From positions 1,984,001-2,048,000 of the forward strand of contig OX637797.1 of NCBI GenBank assembly GCA_951802425.1: a stretch of DNA of 64,000 bases. Reading direction: 5' to 3'. Position numbers and translations under genes: made by a program. Under the pieces are notes generated by a model that worked only from the letters and a program-made list of their open reading frames with translations, was not told the DNA's origin and did not search any database. Of the stretch, positions 31,740 through 43,286 are shown one piece after another. Position 1 is the first letter of the stretch, and each line of letters opens with the position of its first letter. The stretch is from Clavaria fumosa. Taxonomy: Eukaryota > Basidiomycota > Agaricomycetes > Agaricales > Clavariaceae.

Positions 31740-34660
31740 ATGCTCGGCGCTCGCACGAAGGAAGTCAGGTCCTATGGGAGGCACAATAAGCGCATAATCA
31801 ATGTCTCCGACGATCGTCCGTATCATGGCGGTGCCGTAGATGAAGACACGAAGAGGTCGCAGAACCCCATCGAACAGGACAACCTCGCTCGGACTCGGAC
31901 TCTCTCAACCATTACCTCCCCAGCAAAGCCTGCACCTGCAAAAGCCAAACGACCACAAGGCCGCGTCATGTCTCATGTTTCTCCTGTTGTGTTACGGAAG
32001 AAGCCCGTCGTGTTGCTTTCGAAGGTGGCGGCTGGCAAAAAGGCGGATCTGGCCCCCGCGAGTCTTCCCCGCACTCCTCTGGGCCTCTGCTCTACAAATG
32101 TACCCGGCTCGCCAGCAATACGCGCGAATATGCGCAAGAGATTAAATCTCAGGCCAAACACCGCTAAACGCACGACCAGCGCGCTTTCGCCGTATGTGGA
32201 CGTGGAAATCGTCGTCACGGACGACCGAGGTCATCGCCTGAGCCAAGAGAGACGGGTCGTACGACCAGGAGCGCAGGTAAATCCTATTGTTTCTGAGTCG
32301 AGGAATGTCGTTCAAAGAACTACGCATTCTATTCACGACAACCACGTCGATTCGCGCAAGAACGACGATTTCCCAGAACTTGTCAGGTGTTTGGGGCGGA
32401 GACGGGGCGGCAGGCGTGTAGTTCTATCTGACGGTTCAGACGAAGAATTTGTTGCTGTGGTTTCATCACCAGACATTCAACGGACGTCTCCCAACCTGAG
32501 ACGCAGCAGCAGACATGGTAACTCAAACGAAGAATATTTCACTGTGCCCTCATCGCCGGACGATCCTCTGTCGCCTCCCAAGCTGGGACGAGGGCGCAGA
32601 TGTATTGTTGAATCTGATGACTCAGATGAAGAATATGTCGCTTCCTCATCGTCAGACGAACCTCGGTCGCCTCCCAGACTGAGACGTGGTAGACGTGTCG
32701 CTAAATCTAACAAGTTAGAAGAATATGCTGCTACAATCTCAGCTCCAGACATACCTCAGACACCTCCCAAACAGAGAAGGGGGGGTACACGTATGGTTAA
32801 ATCCGATAATCTCGACGAGGAGCTTCTCGATGTTTCTCCGTTGCCAGGCGTCCTGTTGTCTCCCAGGCTATCCAAACCCTCGGTCACGGCTCCCATTATG
32901 GTCTCACCTGACGAATCGCCAGAGTCTGATATGGACAGGACTGCCATGCCAAGTCATCGCGCAAGACGCTCTCCAAGATATATTCGTCCGCCACTCGTTA
33001 AACCGTGCCCTGTAAAGCCACAACTTCAACAACCTCCCAACTACCAACGAACACTTGTGTCTCATCTTCCTTCCTCGTTCTCTTTCCATGCCCGTCCACG
33101 ACCGCTTACGCCCATCAAGCGTGGCCAGCGACCGCCTCCCTCGCCATCACCCTCTACGTCGTCCTCACTCGGTCTGTCGATCGATCTCGAGGACCTCTCG
33201 CTCTCGCCGAGCCTGGCGCTAAAAGAGTCTGAGGCGCAGCCCCCGTTTCTCCTCCCCCTTCTCGATGAATGCGAACAGGACAGGCCGCACGAGTTCTCCG
33301 CTTTCATCGAAGCGTTCCCTTTCGACCCCATTGTCTACTCCACTCACGGGCGCAACGAAATTCGTTTCCGGAAGATTGGAGAAGCCTCGTACAGTGAGGT
33401 ATTCGGCATCGGTGACGTGGTCTTGAAGGTCATACCCATCCGCCTCGAGGGCGGTTGCGGTCCCCTCGCCAGATGCGCGGAAGAGGGTCCGCCCCCGAGC
33501 GATGCCAAAGACATCCTGAAAGAGATGATCGTTACGCGGGCGATGGGCGAGACGTGCGATGGATTTGTGCAGCTCTTGCGGGGTTACGTCGTGCGGGGTC
33601 GCTATCCCAGCTTATTGTTGGATCTGTGGGATGAATACGCGCAGTTTAAAGGAAGCGAGAGTATCAGACCTGGTTCGCCATTTGCCTGTTCCCCCCATTT
33701 CCGCATCTGTCATTCAAACCACACCTCGAATCACTTACCATGGATTGAACCTTGTGTTTGACGCAGATTGTTTCAGCGTATCGCAGTTGTACGCGATCAT
33801 TGTCTTGCCCAACGGTGGGCCAGACCTCGAAACCTATATATTCTCAGACCCGAGTAGGACAGGCTGGAGGCAGGCTTGTAGCATATTTTGGCAGGTCGCC
33901 AAGGCGTTGGCCAAGGCGGAGGAGTTAGTATCCTTTGAGGTACATTCCATCCAGTACCGCTATCTGTGAGTCCTGACGCGTTTTTTGGACACGAAAGCAC
34001 CGAGATTTGCACTGGGGGCAGATCTTGGTAAAGAACCTGCCGCTCGTGCGCATTCCAAAACTGTCAGCACAAACCATGGATGATCCTTCGCATGGAGTCA
34101 AAGCGACGCTAATCGATCTAGGTTTGTCACGCATGGACGCATGCGACGACGAGCGCGACGGTGTAGTGCACTGGACGCCATTTGATGAAGACATGTTCGA
34201 GGGAGAGGGAGACTACCAATTCGACATTTACAGAATGGTCCGAAGTTTGATTGGTAAGGACTGGCAGTCGTTCAGACCGCTCACGAATGTGATGGTAAGG
34301 AATGTGATGAAGCTATCTTTGACTCGACTGATCTAGTTTGATACGCAGTGGTTACATTACTTGTCTGTCAAATTGCTCGATTCGAAGCGGCTAAACCCTC
34401 CTGCGGGTAGCGCATGTCGGCCAAAGACCAGAACACCCCAGAACTTGGCCTCAACTGTATCCCATCCGGAGAAGATATGCTGGGAGGCCATCGTCGAAGT
34501 GGAGCAGCAGCTGCGGCGTTGCGTTGAACCCTATCGAACCGGGAAACAGGCTAAAGGCAAGAGGGGTGTTGGAGCGACAAAAGGGGGTGCAACGGATCGA
34601 ATCAAGAGTGCGAAAGACGTGAGAGATTGGGGAGTGAGCAAAGGATGGATATGCAGGTAA
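31740..34660 (+). CDS. Haspin-type protein kinase (histone H3 Thr3 kinase)
   Basis: Mitotic kinase that phosphorylates histone H3 on Thr3 to recruit the chromosomal passenger complex. The first exon (31740 to about 33660) encodes about 500 disordered residues with a repeat region (see separate entry), followed by the kinase N lobe: AFIEAFPFDPIVYSTHGRNE, IRFRKIGEASYSEVFGIG with a haspin-type loop, VVLKVIPIRLEGG with the catalytic Lys, and a long insertion before ILKEMIVTRAMGE (helix C Glu). Then come GFVQLLRGYVVRGRYPSLLL, LYAIIVLPNGGPDLETY, the catalytic loop EHRDLHWGQIL joined across an intron near 33937-34003, and ATLIDLGLSRMD, where haspins lack a canonical DFG. FDIYRMVR and LHYLSVKLLDSKRL complete the fold. 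The stop is at 34660. Catalytic H-R-D and Lys are present, so it should be active. It converges with the caleosin gene. Confidence 0.9.
32395..32875 (+). repeat. Degenerate in-frame repeat in the haspin N terminus
   Basis: About four to five copies of a roughly 36-40 residue unit: a basic start (RRGRR or similar), V-x-S-D/N, then S/L-D-E-E-Y/F, then S-S/P-D-x-P-x-S/T-P-P-x-L/Q-R-R. Copies contain DEEFVAVV, NEEYFTVP, DEEYVASS, LEEYAATI and DEELLDVS. Each unit has an S/TPP that could be a proline-directed phosphorylation site. The nucleotide sequences of the copies have diverged. Confidence 0.75.
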
Positions 34661-34808
34661 CATTTTTCGGGACGTTGGCTATGTAGGCTTCTATAATCTT
34701 TTTCCTGCTATTCTGTAAACTCTCTTGCTGTTCATCCCCGAAATCCATGGATATACATAGTATCAATATTACGATATATGGAAAGTCTTATTTGATCACG
34801 AGATCTGC

Positions 34809-35680
34809 TCATAAACCGAAGCTCAGAATCTTCTCGCCGCCAATCATGCCGTCGCCGCCAAGTCCCCACCCCTTGTTCCACCCTTTCTCCGTCTTGCGCG
34901 CGTCTCTAACAGAAAAGAAAAGGGAACCATCATATACTCTTCTCACGTCCTCTTTCGAAATTCTGCCGTCTTTCTGACACAACAGCACCATGGCACCCCA
35001 TTCAGAAATGGCAGCAAACCAACCGAAGGGGTCAAAGACGACTCGGTTACCCTTTGTGAGCGTCCATGTCTCGTAGATGGAAAGCGAATCCGAGCTTGTC
35101 TTTGCGTACTTGGTAAAGATATCCTCGAAGCGGGCGGGGACAAAACGTCCTTCCGTGTCGTAAACGCTCGAGTCAGAACCGTGTTTGGCCTTGTGAATCG
35201 TGTCCACGTATACGCGAAAATAAGGATCCGGGATCAAAGTATGACCAAGCCTGTGAGGTTGCCATCATTAGCAACGGAAACAGGGGAAAGAAAAACGGAG
35301 CTTCGACCTCGTAGGAATCGAAAAGCTTAGGTTGATGATGACAGTGGCAATAAAACTAAAAATAATGTTGAAGCCGAGGTCTCTAAAGCCTTTGTATGTG
35401 TCGTGGGGCCAGATGACGTTGTCTCTGTCTCTGTCCCAGAAAAGAACGTGTTGCTGAAGGACGGACTAGAAACGAAAATCCGAGTCATGAGATGTGGGGT
35501 GAACTCGCACCATTGTGTGTGAAGACCTACATAAGACTTGTGATCCTCCTGCCAGCCAGGAGTGCCGTTAGGGTGCTCCGCACTTGCGGCGCTGTTGAAG
35601 CGCGGCAGGAACGCTTCATTGATGTGAGAGTCTGTGTCTCTGCGGACGGGCCTTTCATGTACTACTGTGGTGTGCAACAT
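34809..35680 (-). CDS. Caleosin (lipid-droplet Ca2+-binding peroxygenase)
   Basis: Haem- and Ca2+-binding protein of lipid droplets or ER. The start is the ATG at 35680 (MLHTTVVHERPVRRDTDS). After an intron (about 35460-35526) the single EF-hand reads VLQQHVLFWDRDRDNVIWPH, with Asp ligands in the DRDRDNVI loop, followed by DTYKGFRDLGFN. The hydrophobic hairpin is IIFSFIATVIINLSFSIPT, and the second intron (about 35246-35307) joins LGHTLIPDPYFRVYVDTIHK. The C-terminal part contains HGSDSSVYDTEGRFVPARFE, DIFTKYA, ETWTLTKGNRVVFDPFGWFA and the RISKEDVRRVYDGSLF block, ending at 34809. Length is about 240 residues, as in other fungal caleosins. The conserved His ligand in HKAKHG is present. Confidence 0.93.
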
Positions 35681-35833
35681 GGTTGAAGGTGGTTGAGTTG
35701 AGAAGTGCGGTGTTGATATTTACCTCCTTATATATGTATTTCCTCTCGCAGGATGTTGAAACAGAGATCGACAACATCGACGCGTCAATCGTATGTTCAC
35801 AAATCACATGATATAGCATTCAAGTAGTTGTAC

Positions 35834-37557
35834 CTACGAATACGGGAACTGCCCACTTCGCATCGCCATAACCCAGTCCTCGGGTCTGGTATCACTCGCC
35901 CTTGCCAGTGCGTTTACACTCTCCACAAACAGCGACTGCGTGCTCGCAAATTCCTCGTTTGCAAACGGTGGGGTCCTATGAGTCTGGCCGACGGGCACAG
36001 GGAATGTTACATCGGGGCGCACCTTCACCCAATACGCCTTCAGCCTCGAAATGCACACTTCGACCGTTGGCTGCATGGCCCAATGCGCGCTTAACACCCC
36101 CTCAAACCACCGCTCTGGTATGCCAAAGACCCAGCAGCAAATCCAGTCGTGCGCGGTCTGTACCATTGTCGGCGAATTCAGATGCGCGAGGATCAGACGG
36201 CGAAGCTCCCTCCTGCGCTCTAGAGTGATCAACTGATGGAGAGGGAATGGGACGGAGTCCAACCACAATGGCAAACGCGCACACGACCAGGCTGGTGCTC
36301 TGTATGCGTGTTCCCAGCCCGTCGCCAACCGGAGCGCGATCTCTGGTGGAGAACTAGGAGATGCGGGCACTGGCGTGATGAGAAAGCGACACATTTTCAT
36401 GTCACTGTGATACACCCCAAAGTGCGAGTCCCGTAAAATGGCATACGCCTTCGCCCGCTCTTCCGCCCTCAGATGAGCTGGCAAGTAAAACCCGCCAGTG
36501 TGATACGCGATTAGTCCTCGGAGGCGTTCCCAAGTAAGTTTGGCTTGGTAAACTTCTTGATCGGTGAGCGGCGAATCTTTGAGCCATCCCGCATCTCGTC
36601 CTCTGATATTGGAGATCGGATTCGAATCAAACACGCGCTCGACCCTTGCCGCTAGAACCTCCAGATATTCGGCCACCGTGTATACTGCGGGCGATGGGGA
36701 CATATCGGCAAGTGGTCCGTCGTTAAGTGCTCGGGTCAAGAGCACAGAGCCGGGTATCCGAGGTGATTTTTGGGCCAATGGTATGTTCATGTCTTGAGGT
36801 CTATCACAGCGTGTATCCACATATGTTCCCCGGAGGTCGGTTCCAATGTAAGAACCACGAGCATAGAAGAGGCTCAAGAGGATATCGAGGAGCTTAAAGC
36901 ATACGAGTTCCTGTTGTCTCATAGATAATTTTGGCCAAACGACATCGAGTGGTTCTCCTGGAACCTGCGGAAGCAAGTGATCAGGGTCCAATAGTAAGCA
37001 TTAATCGGACTCATGTCGAACCAACCTTTTCGATAAGGACTACTTCTGCGCCAATATCATTCTTCCCCACTTCAAGGACTGTGCGTGACGTAGGATCATG
37101 GCGAAGAATATCCCCAGTTTTATAATCTTTGTACGCGTAGACCTTCGGCGCGAGGTCTGCCCGACGGCGGCGAACAGAGGCTGTCATGCCGACCTAGTAG
37201 ACACATCAACTTAAGCCAGCACGAGCGGTAGAAGGAGCATACAAGCGCTTGGAGGGTGAGGCGGGGTCTGCCACCAGGGAAATAGGCCATCATATGGAGT
37301 GGGCCTAGGGGCAAGGTGACCGGGTCAAAGGATATCTGAATCATCTGCGGAAGACGTCAGTCTCAACGGGAGTTGGAGAAAAAGGAATATCTTGCCTTTT
37401 CTCCAGCCCAAAAAATGTCTTTCACATGAACGACACGAGGCGACACCCGCTGCGGCGGCATTCCTCTCGTCTGCCTGAGAGGATGTTCTGCCACGGCTGT
37501 ATCGATGGCAAATTTCTTGAGAGCAGTGAGATTGACATGAGGAAAGAAAACGGACAT
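35834..37557 (-). CDS. APH-fold phosphotransferase-like protein, probably catalytically altered
   Basis: Member of the fungal aminoglycoside-phosphotransferase-like (protein-kinase-like) family; substrates are unknown. The start at 37557 gives MSVFFPHVNLTALKKFAID, an intron separates FWAGEKA from MIQISFDPVTLPLGPL, and further introns near 37190-37250 and 36970-37030 join PKVYAYKDYKTGDILRHDPT and GAEVVLIEKVPGEPLDVVWP. The last exon (from 36970) is long. EKVPGEPLDVVW is the hinge-region hallmark of the family. The catalytic loop reads HSDMKMCRFLI where relatives have H-x-D-x-x-x-x-N, and the metal-binding motif reads ATGWEHAY where relatives have D-W-E-x-A, so the Asn is Arg and the Asp is Gly. 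These changes suggest a non-catalytic protein. The frame is otherwise open over the whole domain, arguing against a simple pseudogene. The stop is at 35834. Confidence 0.8.
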
Positions 37558-38061
37558 ATTCGCACAGGGTGAGGAGCTGTTCCCGTCCTGTCTGAATCTG
37601 GGTTTTATAATGCTGCTGGGAACCCTAGCACAGTTTCCAAGCGAAGGAGAGGGAAGAATTGATAATAAAACATAAGGTCGAAAGACGAGGGTGACGGCCT
37701 TGTCTGTTGGCAGAGCATGGCCTTGTCAGGAAGATCTTTGGCGATTTTGGTTGGTTGACAACCAGTCGAGATCATGAAGAATAGGTGAGGTGAATGTTCG
37801 GCTGCGGGCAGAACTCATTAGAGACAGAAGACGACCATTGACAGATATGAATGAAGGCGTGCAGCCTATTACCAAAACGCAGCCCTCATCGTTTCTACGG
37901 CCCCCTTTGCGACCAGCTCGCAGTGTGCGCCAATGCCATTGATTCTTGGAAAATAATAAAGTGGCTAGCCAATTACATAAACACAAATGAAAGCTTCGCG
38001 ATCGTCACGGGACTACCTACGCAGCTCAACTCCCTTCCCCTCGTATACTCGCTCGCAGATC
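37558..38061. other. Divergent intergenic region
   Basis: About 500 bases between the APH-like gene (-) and VPS60 (+). No gene, RNA or repeat recognised. Confidence 0.5.
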
Positions 38062-38948
38062 ATGAACCGCATCTTTGGCACCTCGTCGAGTAAGAAACCA
38101 GGTCCAAGCTTGCAAGATGTCATTACCTCTGTACGCCGCTTCTCTAGGCTATATCTTTCTTCAACCAACGTGGTCGCAGACAGAAGCCAGGATGGGCTCA
38201 ATCGACATCAAAATCCGTAAGCTGGACGCGGAGCTAGCCAAGTACAAGGAACAACTGAGCAAGCTCAAAAGTGGCCCGGGAAAAGTAACAGACATTTTCA
38301 TGCTGTATGCGATATCCTCTAAAACGAATACCACCTCCAGAACGCCATCCAACAAAGAGCAATGAGAATTCTGCAGCAGAAAAAGATGTACGAGTCACAG
38401 CGCGACCAGCTGGCTCAACAAATGTTCAATATGGAATCAGTAGCGCTTGCGAAGGAGAATGCGCAGAGCACCATAGCGATAGTCACTGCTATGAAAGACC
38501 TCAACAAAAGAATGCCTGACGTCAATGCTATTGAGGTGAGCTGCAGATCTCAATAGTGATAAGTAACGATGCACGACGTCGGCACCGTAGGCATTGCAAG
38601 ATGACTTTGACGATATTATGGAAAATGCCAATTACATGCAAACGTTCCTTGCTTCGAGGTCTTATCAAGTGCCCGATGATATTGACGAAGACCAGCTGGC
38701 AGCAGGTACGCTGCCTTGTCAAAGGTACTATTGATACAATAATTACTAATATCCGTCACGCAGAACTTGAAGCTCTCGAAGTAGACGAACCATCGTACCT
38801 AGATATCAAGGCACTCGACTTTGTAGACGAACCCCCAGTGGAACAACGCCTAGAGGTAAGAGCTGTGATTTATTGTTCTTATTTACGTGTTGATTGCTTG
38901 GCAACATAGACGCCAGAACGACCAGAAGCAATGAAGACGACCGCCTGA
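38062..38948 (+). CDS. VPS60: ESCRT-III subunit Vps60 / CHMP5
   Basis: Accessory ESCRT-III subunit acting with Vta1-Vps4 in multivesicular body sorting. The start at 38062 gives MNRIFGTSSSKKPGPSLQD, the Vps60 signature. Five introns with clear GT-AG ends follow: after DVITS (near 38131), after KSGPGK (38285-38336), after DVNAIE (38536-38590), after DEDQLAA (near 38706-38762) and after PVEQRLE (38854-38909). Helical core: TEARMGSIDIKIRKLDAEL, AKYKEQLSKLK, AIQQRAMRILQQKKMYESQR and FNMESVALAKENAQSTIAI. The acidic C-terminal segment (YQVPDDIDEDQLAA, ELEALEVDEPSYL) ends PERPEAMKTTA with stop at 38946-38948. The net-basic N half and acidic C half fit a CHMP protein of about 215 residues. Confidence 0.93.
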
Positions 38949-39199
38949 TCGTTCCACCTGTCTCTTTCGCAAAGTTGTGCCACCGAGATTCCGTGCACTT
39001 TGATGATCTTTTTTTTTTTGATTGTGTAACGGCTTGGATGTACTGTCAGGAACCACGTCACTTTTCCCATTCTTTTACTGCAATCCATTCGGTTCTGGAG
39101 CGCTTCTTCAGCGCTAATTTAAGGAAATACCTCTGCTGAATCACGTGCTGCATTCCACTCTTTGAGCTCAAGGCATCCGACTCCGAGGCAACATCGCAG

Positions 39200-39982
39200 A
39201 TGGCGTCTCGTCGTAAATTATTCACATCCTCGCCACGCTGGAGCAGCACGCATTACGACACCCTAGGGATACCGCGTGATGCGACCAAGGGCCAGATAAA
39301 GGCAAGCCTTGTCTGATTCAATCGGTGTACCCGAGCCAAGCCTGACATTTATCGGCAGTCGAGTTTCTACAAGGTATTACCCAAAATTTCCTACTCGTTT
39401 CCCAATTGAATCTGGATCGCGCCTCCAGCTCAGCAAGAAGTACCACCCAGACCTCAACCCAGACCCTAAATCTGTAGAGCACTTTCACTCCATCAGGGAA
39501 TCGTATGCAGTCCTCTCTGATGACCGCAAGAGGTCCGCGCAAACTTCCTCATCACTTCTCATTTTTGTTGAACTAAGTCTAATGACAGGCGAGCATACGA
39601 CCGCGTGCTAGTTCAACAACGGCAACATGGGGAACCGCACCACTCTGGTGAAAGCGCCTCCTCGTACTGGTCGCACGAGTGGTCGTACGAAACGCGTCAC
39701 AGACGGGCTACGCATGCATGGGAGAGCCCACGTAAGTCGGGCACCTCGAGCTGGACACGTCCCGGGCACACCCACGCCCGACATCCACGCAGCGGGCCAA
39801 GTGGTTACTGGCACTACGACCCCTCCGTCCGCCGAACCACAGGACAAAGGACAACCGGGTCGGACTCTCATTTAAAGGACTCACCTAATTCGGTATCAGG
39901 GGAATGGAGAGCGTTCCAGGTGATCATCATGGTCGTCGTCATTGCAACACTCGGTGGCCGATGGAGTGCTGGCGCCAGTTGA
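39200..39982 (+). CDS. J-domain (DnaJ) protein with C-terminal membrane segment
   Basis: Hsp70 co-chaperone, possibly mitochondrial given the basic leader [14 protein letters not shown]. Exon 1 (39200-39301) gives [19 protein letters not shown]. The first intron (39302-39358) has a GC donor in the context AG|GCAAGC and an AG acceptor. It is followed by a 15-nt exon (39359-39373, SSFYK), a 55-nt GT-AG intron (39374-39428), then [19 protein letters not shown] with the essential HPD motif and [15 protein letters not shown] further intron (about 39533-39589) joins [15 protein letters not shown]. The remainder is Ser/His/Arg-rich, with one hydrophobic helix ([15 protein letters not shown]) near the C terminus. 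The stop is at 39982. The partner Hsp70 cannot be told from sequence. Confidence 0.88.
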
Positions 39983-40618
39983 ACCACAGGGTGTAGCGTA
40001 AGCCGGTTCCTGAGGCCGATTGCAATGGAATGATGCTCATGCAATAACCAGAAACACGATTCTGCTCAAGGGCGTTATTTTCGCCCTGTGAACAAGCGAC
40101 CCCACTGCCCCCTCTCGTCATCTTAGCCCTGTTCTGTGCGACAGCTTGATCACACGGACTAAGTCTGGTCTTGAATCAAGTCATAAATTTCTTGGCCTGC
40201 GGATTAACTTAAAAGGGCTATGACGACAACATGAGAGGACAAGCTGGGAGGTGGCAGAGAAGGCCTTTGTGTGTGGAAGGAAAGTGCGGACGCAACCCAC
40301 TGGTCATGTCGGCCGCGCGACGTGACGTTCATAACGTAGAACGAATGTTAGACTAGAACGGTATTCAAAGCAAGGTGGTGGAAAACAGTGAAAGTCAAAG
40401 TATCCCTCGATCTGAACCCTGACATTTCCGTCGGGATCCTGATCAGGGTGCAGCTCCGATGCCGGTGTGTCTTGCTGGACTCCTCGCCAGGCAGTAAGGA
40501 ACGGCGAACAGTTCTAACGGCCGCCCATCACCATATTTCTTCTGCATACAATACAACTTCAGTCTACTCAATTTCATTGGAGCGCGTGTTGAAAATACAG
40601 TAAGCAACCTCTACTCCT
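39983..40618. other. Convergent intergenic region (J-domain gene / GLC3 3' ends)
   Basis: About 640 bases with no recognised coding, RNA or repeat feature. Confidence 0.5.
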
Positions 40619-43156
40619 TCACGCAACCTTGGCCAAAACAATACAAGTACGCGTCGGCACATACACCTGCACACCGTTATGAAAGAATTCCGTCTGAACT
40701 GCAGCAAGGCTTACTTGTGTCCAGTTCTTCCGCCCATTCCACTCCAGCGCCGTCGTCCAGTATTTCCCGCCCTCGAGGACGTTGCCCCAGCCGCCAAACC
40801 GCTTCTCGTCGCTGCTCAGCACGCATTCGTACTCCCCCGCCACGTCTACGCCGATCCTGTAGTCTTTGTAGGACCGCGTCGGGTGGAAGTTAAATACGAA
40901 CACGAGCCCGGCGCGTTCGTACACAATCATCTTGTCCACTTCGTGTTTGAGAGACACGTACGCCTGTGAGCACGCGTTCTGGAGCTCAGAGGCAGGACAT
41001 TGCATCATTGGGGACGAAAGTACTAACAGGATAGGCGCTCAGCCACTGGTTTCGGTCTTCCAGATGGTTCATTGCAACGTCGAACTCGTTCAGGTATTTG
41101 TACCTCAGAAGCGGGTCATCAACGACATTCCATTGACGACGGGCGTAATGGAACGAATTGTTGTTCCCCTCACGTGGAAAATCAAGCCACTGATCAATAA
41201 TGTGTGAGTATTACAGTGTCATTGGAAAAAGCAGGAGCAGCACCTCGGGATGACCGAATTCATTGCCTTCAAAGTTGAGGTAGCCCTCTCCACCGAGGGA
41301 ATGGCAAAGTAGGCTGGTATACATAATGAAATGCGCTATAAAGTGAAGCAGCAGGGTGAAACGCACCGTATCATCTTGTGTAACGCGATTCCTCTGGAAA
41401 TGATTGGCGTCATGTCAGTCAGATCGCTCATATGCGTGTCTGGATTAAACGTTTCATAGTTCGCATTATGCGTACAAGAAGGCGGCCAACACTTACACAT
41501 CTCTTTGTCCATTAGCCAGAAAGCCAATGTCTTGTCTCCAACGAGTGCCTGATCGTGGCTTTCCGCATAGGCGACGCTTTTCTCTTTCCATCTCCTGTTC
41601 GTCAGCGTATGCACAATCTGGCTCATGTCCCACTCGTCATCCTTCTTGTGCTTCAAAAGTTTGATCCACATATCTGGGATCGCCATCGCCAGCCGATAAT
41701 CAAAGCCTACCCCGCCCAGGGAAGTTGGCACACATAAGAGGGGCATCCCAGACACATCTTCCGCAATTGTGATGATGGAAGGCTTCAGCGTGTGCATTGC
41801 ATCGTTGGCCTATCATCCCCAAGAAGCCGTCAATGACGGAAAGTAAGTTGACATGCCACTTACAAGCATTAAATACACTACAGCTTCCACGTCTTGTGCG
41901 GGGCCGAAATATTCATGATACCCCCCGCTGAATCCCGTGCCAATGCCGTGGTGCAGGTACATCATGCTGGTGACTCCGTCGAAGCGAAAGCCGTCAAATC
42001 CATATTCTTCGACCCAAAAGCGCAGATTACTCATGAAGAACCGTAGCACTTCGTGATTGGAATAATTGAAAAGACGGGAGTCCCAGAGTGTGTGATCACC
42101 TTTCGGGGGCGCGTGGAAATATAGATGGTCGGTGCCGTCGAAGGAATTAAGTCCGTCAAGGACGTTCTTGCATGCATGGGAATGGACAATGTCAAGTAGA
42201 ACAGTGAGTCCCATGGAGTGCGCAACATCGACTAGTTCCTTCAGTTCTTCGGGTGTGCCATAGCGAGAGGAGGCGGCGAAGAAGCTTGTAACTTGGTAAC
42301 CGAATGCTGTAGGAGATTAAATAGAATGGGGGCTCCGCGTGGCAGGTAGCCTAAAAAGCACCCACAGGCATAATACGCATGCTCCATAATGGCCATCAGT
42401 TGGATGGTATTGTAACCCAATTTCTTGATTCTCGGCAGTACGTTTTTGGTGAACTCGGTATATGTTCCTACCCTCCCCTCGGTAGTCGATATGCCTACGT
42501 GTGCCTCATATATCTTGACTGCACTTGGGGGCGAGGGTGGCTTATGCTTGAAGTGATAGCGCTCCGCACTGGGAGGGTTCCAGAAGCGTGCTTCGTAGAC
42601 GGGGGAAACAGAGAGGTCTTGTGTCACGCGCTTTATCCACGCGGGGAGGCGTTCTATGCGTTCTTTGGAGGGTAATACCATGGATATCTATTCCTCATTG
42701 AATGGTAGTCTCTGCGCGTTAAGAAGAAGCGTACGCACCTTCAACTTAGAATCATGTGGGATGGCACAGACGCCTTCAGAGGTAGGAGGTACGACTATCT
42801 CCCAGATGCCCCAATTGTCTTTTTCCATCGGGTGTGAGGTCCGATCCCATCCATCTGCGGGTAACAATGACGAAAAGATACCAATCTTTAAGAACAGGCT
42901 CACTGAAGTCCCCAATGAGATACGCTTCGACGGCGTTAGGTGCCCATTCGCGATATGTAATTTGCGCGTTCGCGCCCACGTTCAGGCCAAACCTCAAGTA
43001 ACCTTTCGTGAATCTATCATAGCCCCCTTCATGCTCGTCGATGAGATCCTTCAACTTTCTGTACTCATCGTGTCTGCGCACGATATTCGGAATGTCCGGT
43101 TCCAAGTAGCCGTCCAGCTTAAGCACCGCAGACGCGTCGAGGGGAGGAGTTGGCAT
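40619..43156 (-). CDS. GLC3: 1,4-alpha-glucan branching enzyme (GH13_8)
   Basis: Introduces alpha-1,6 branches into glycogen. The start is the ATG at 43156 ([20 protein letters not shown]). The N-terminal CBM48-like module reads [56 protein letters not shown]. Barrel domain: [35 protein letters not shown], then after an intron [29 protein letters not shown] (region I), [14 protein letters not shown] (region II, nucleophile Asp), TIAEDVSG (region III, Glu acid/base) and [15 protein letters not shown] (region IV). C-terminal: [56 protein letters not shown], ending [15 protein letters not shown] tail with stop at 40619. All four GH13 regions are intact. It shares a 130-bp divergent promoter with RPL29. 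Confidence 0.96.
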
Positions 43157-43286
43157 GGTGGTAAGTTCTATGACGCCATTAATCAGGGCCTATTCACGTG
43201 ATCTTCTCAGTGCGCTTACATAAACTATACATTTCTTCGGCCCACGACTAACCAGCAGCGCGCCTGAACACGCTGGAAGGAACACG
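43157..43286. promoter_or_regulatory. Divergent promoter of GLC3 and RPL29
   Basis: 130 bases separate the start codons. A palindromic E-box CACGTG (43195-43200, in context TTCACGTGAT) lies roughly central. Confidence 0.45.
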
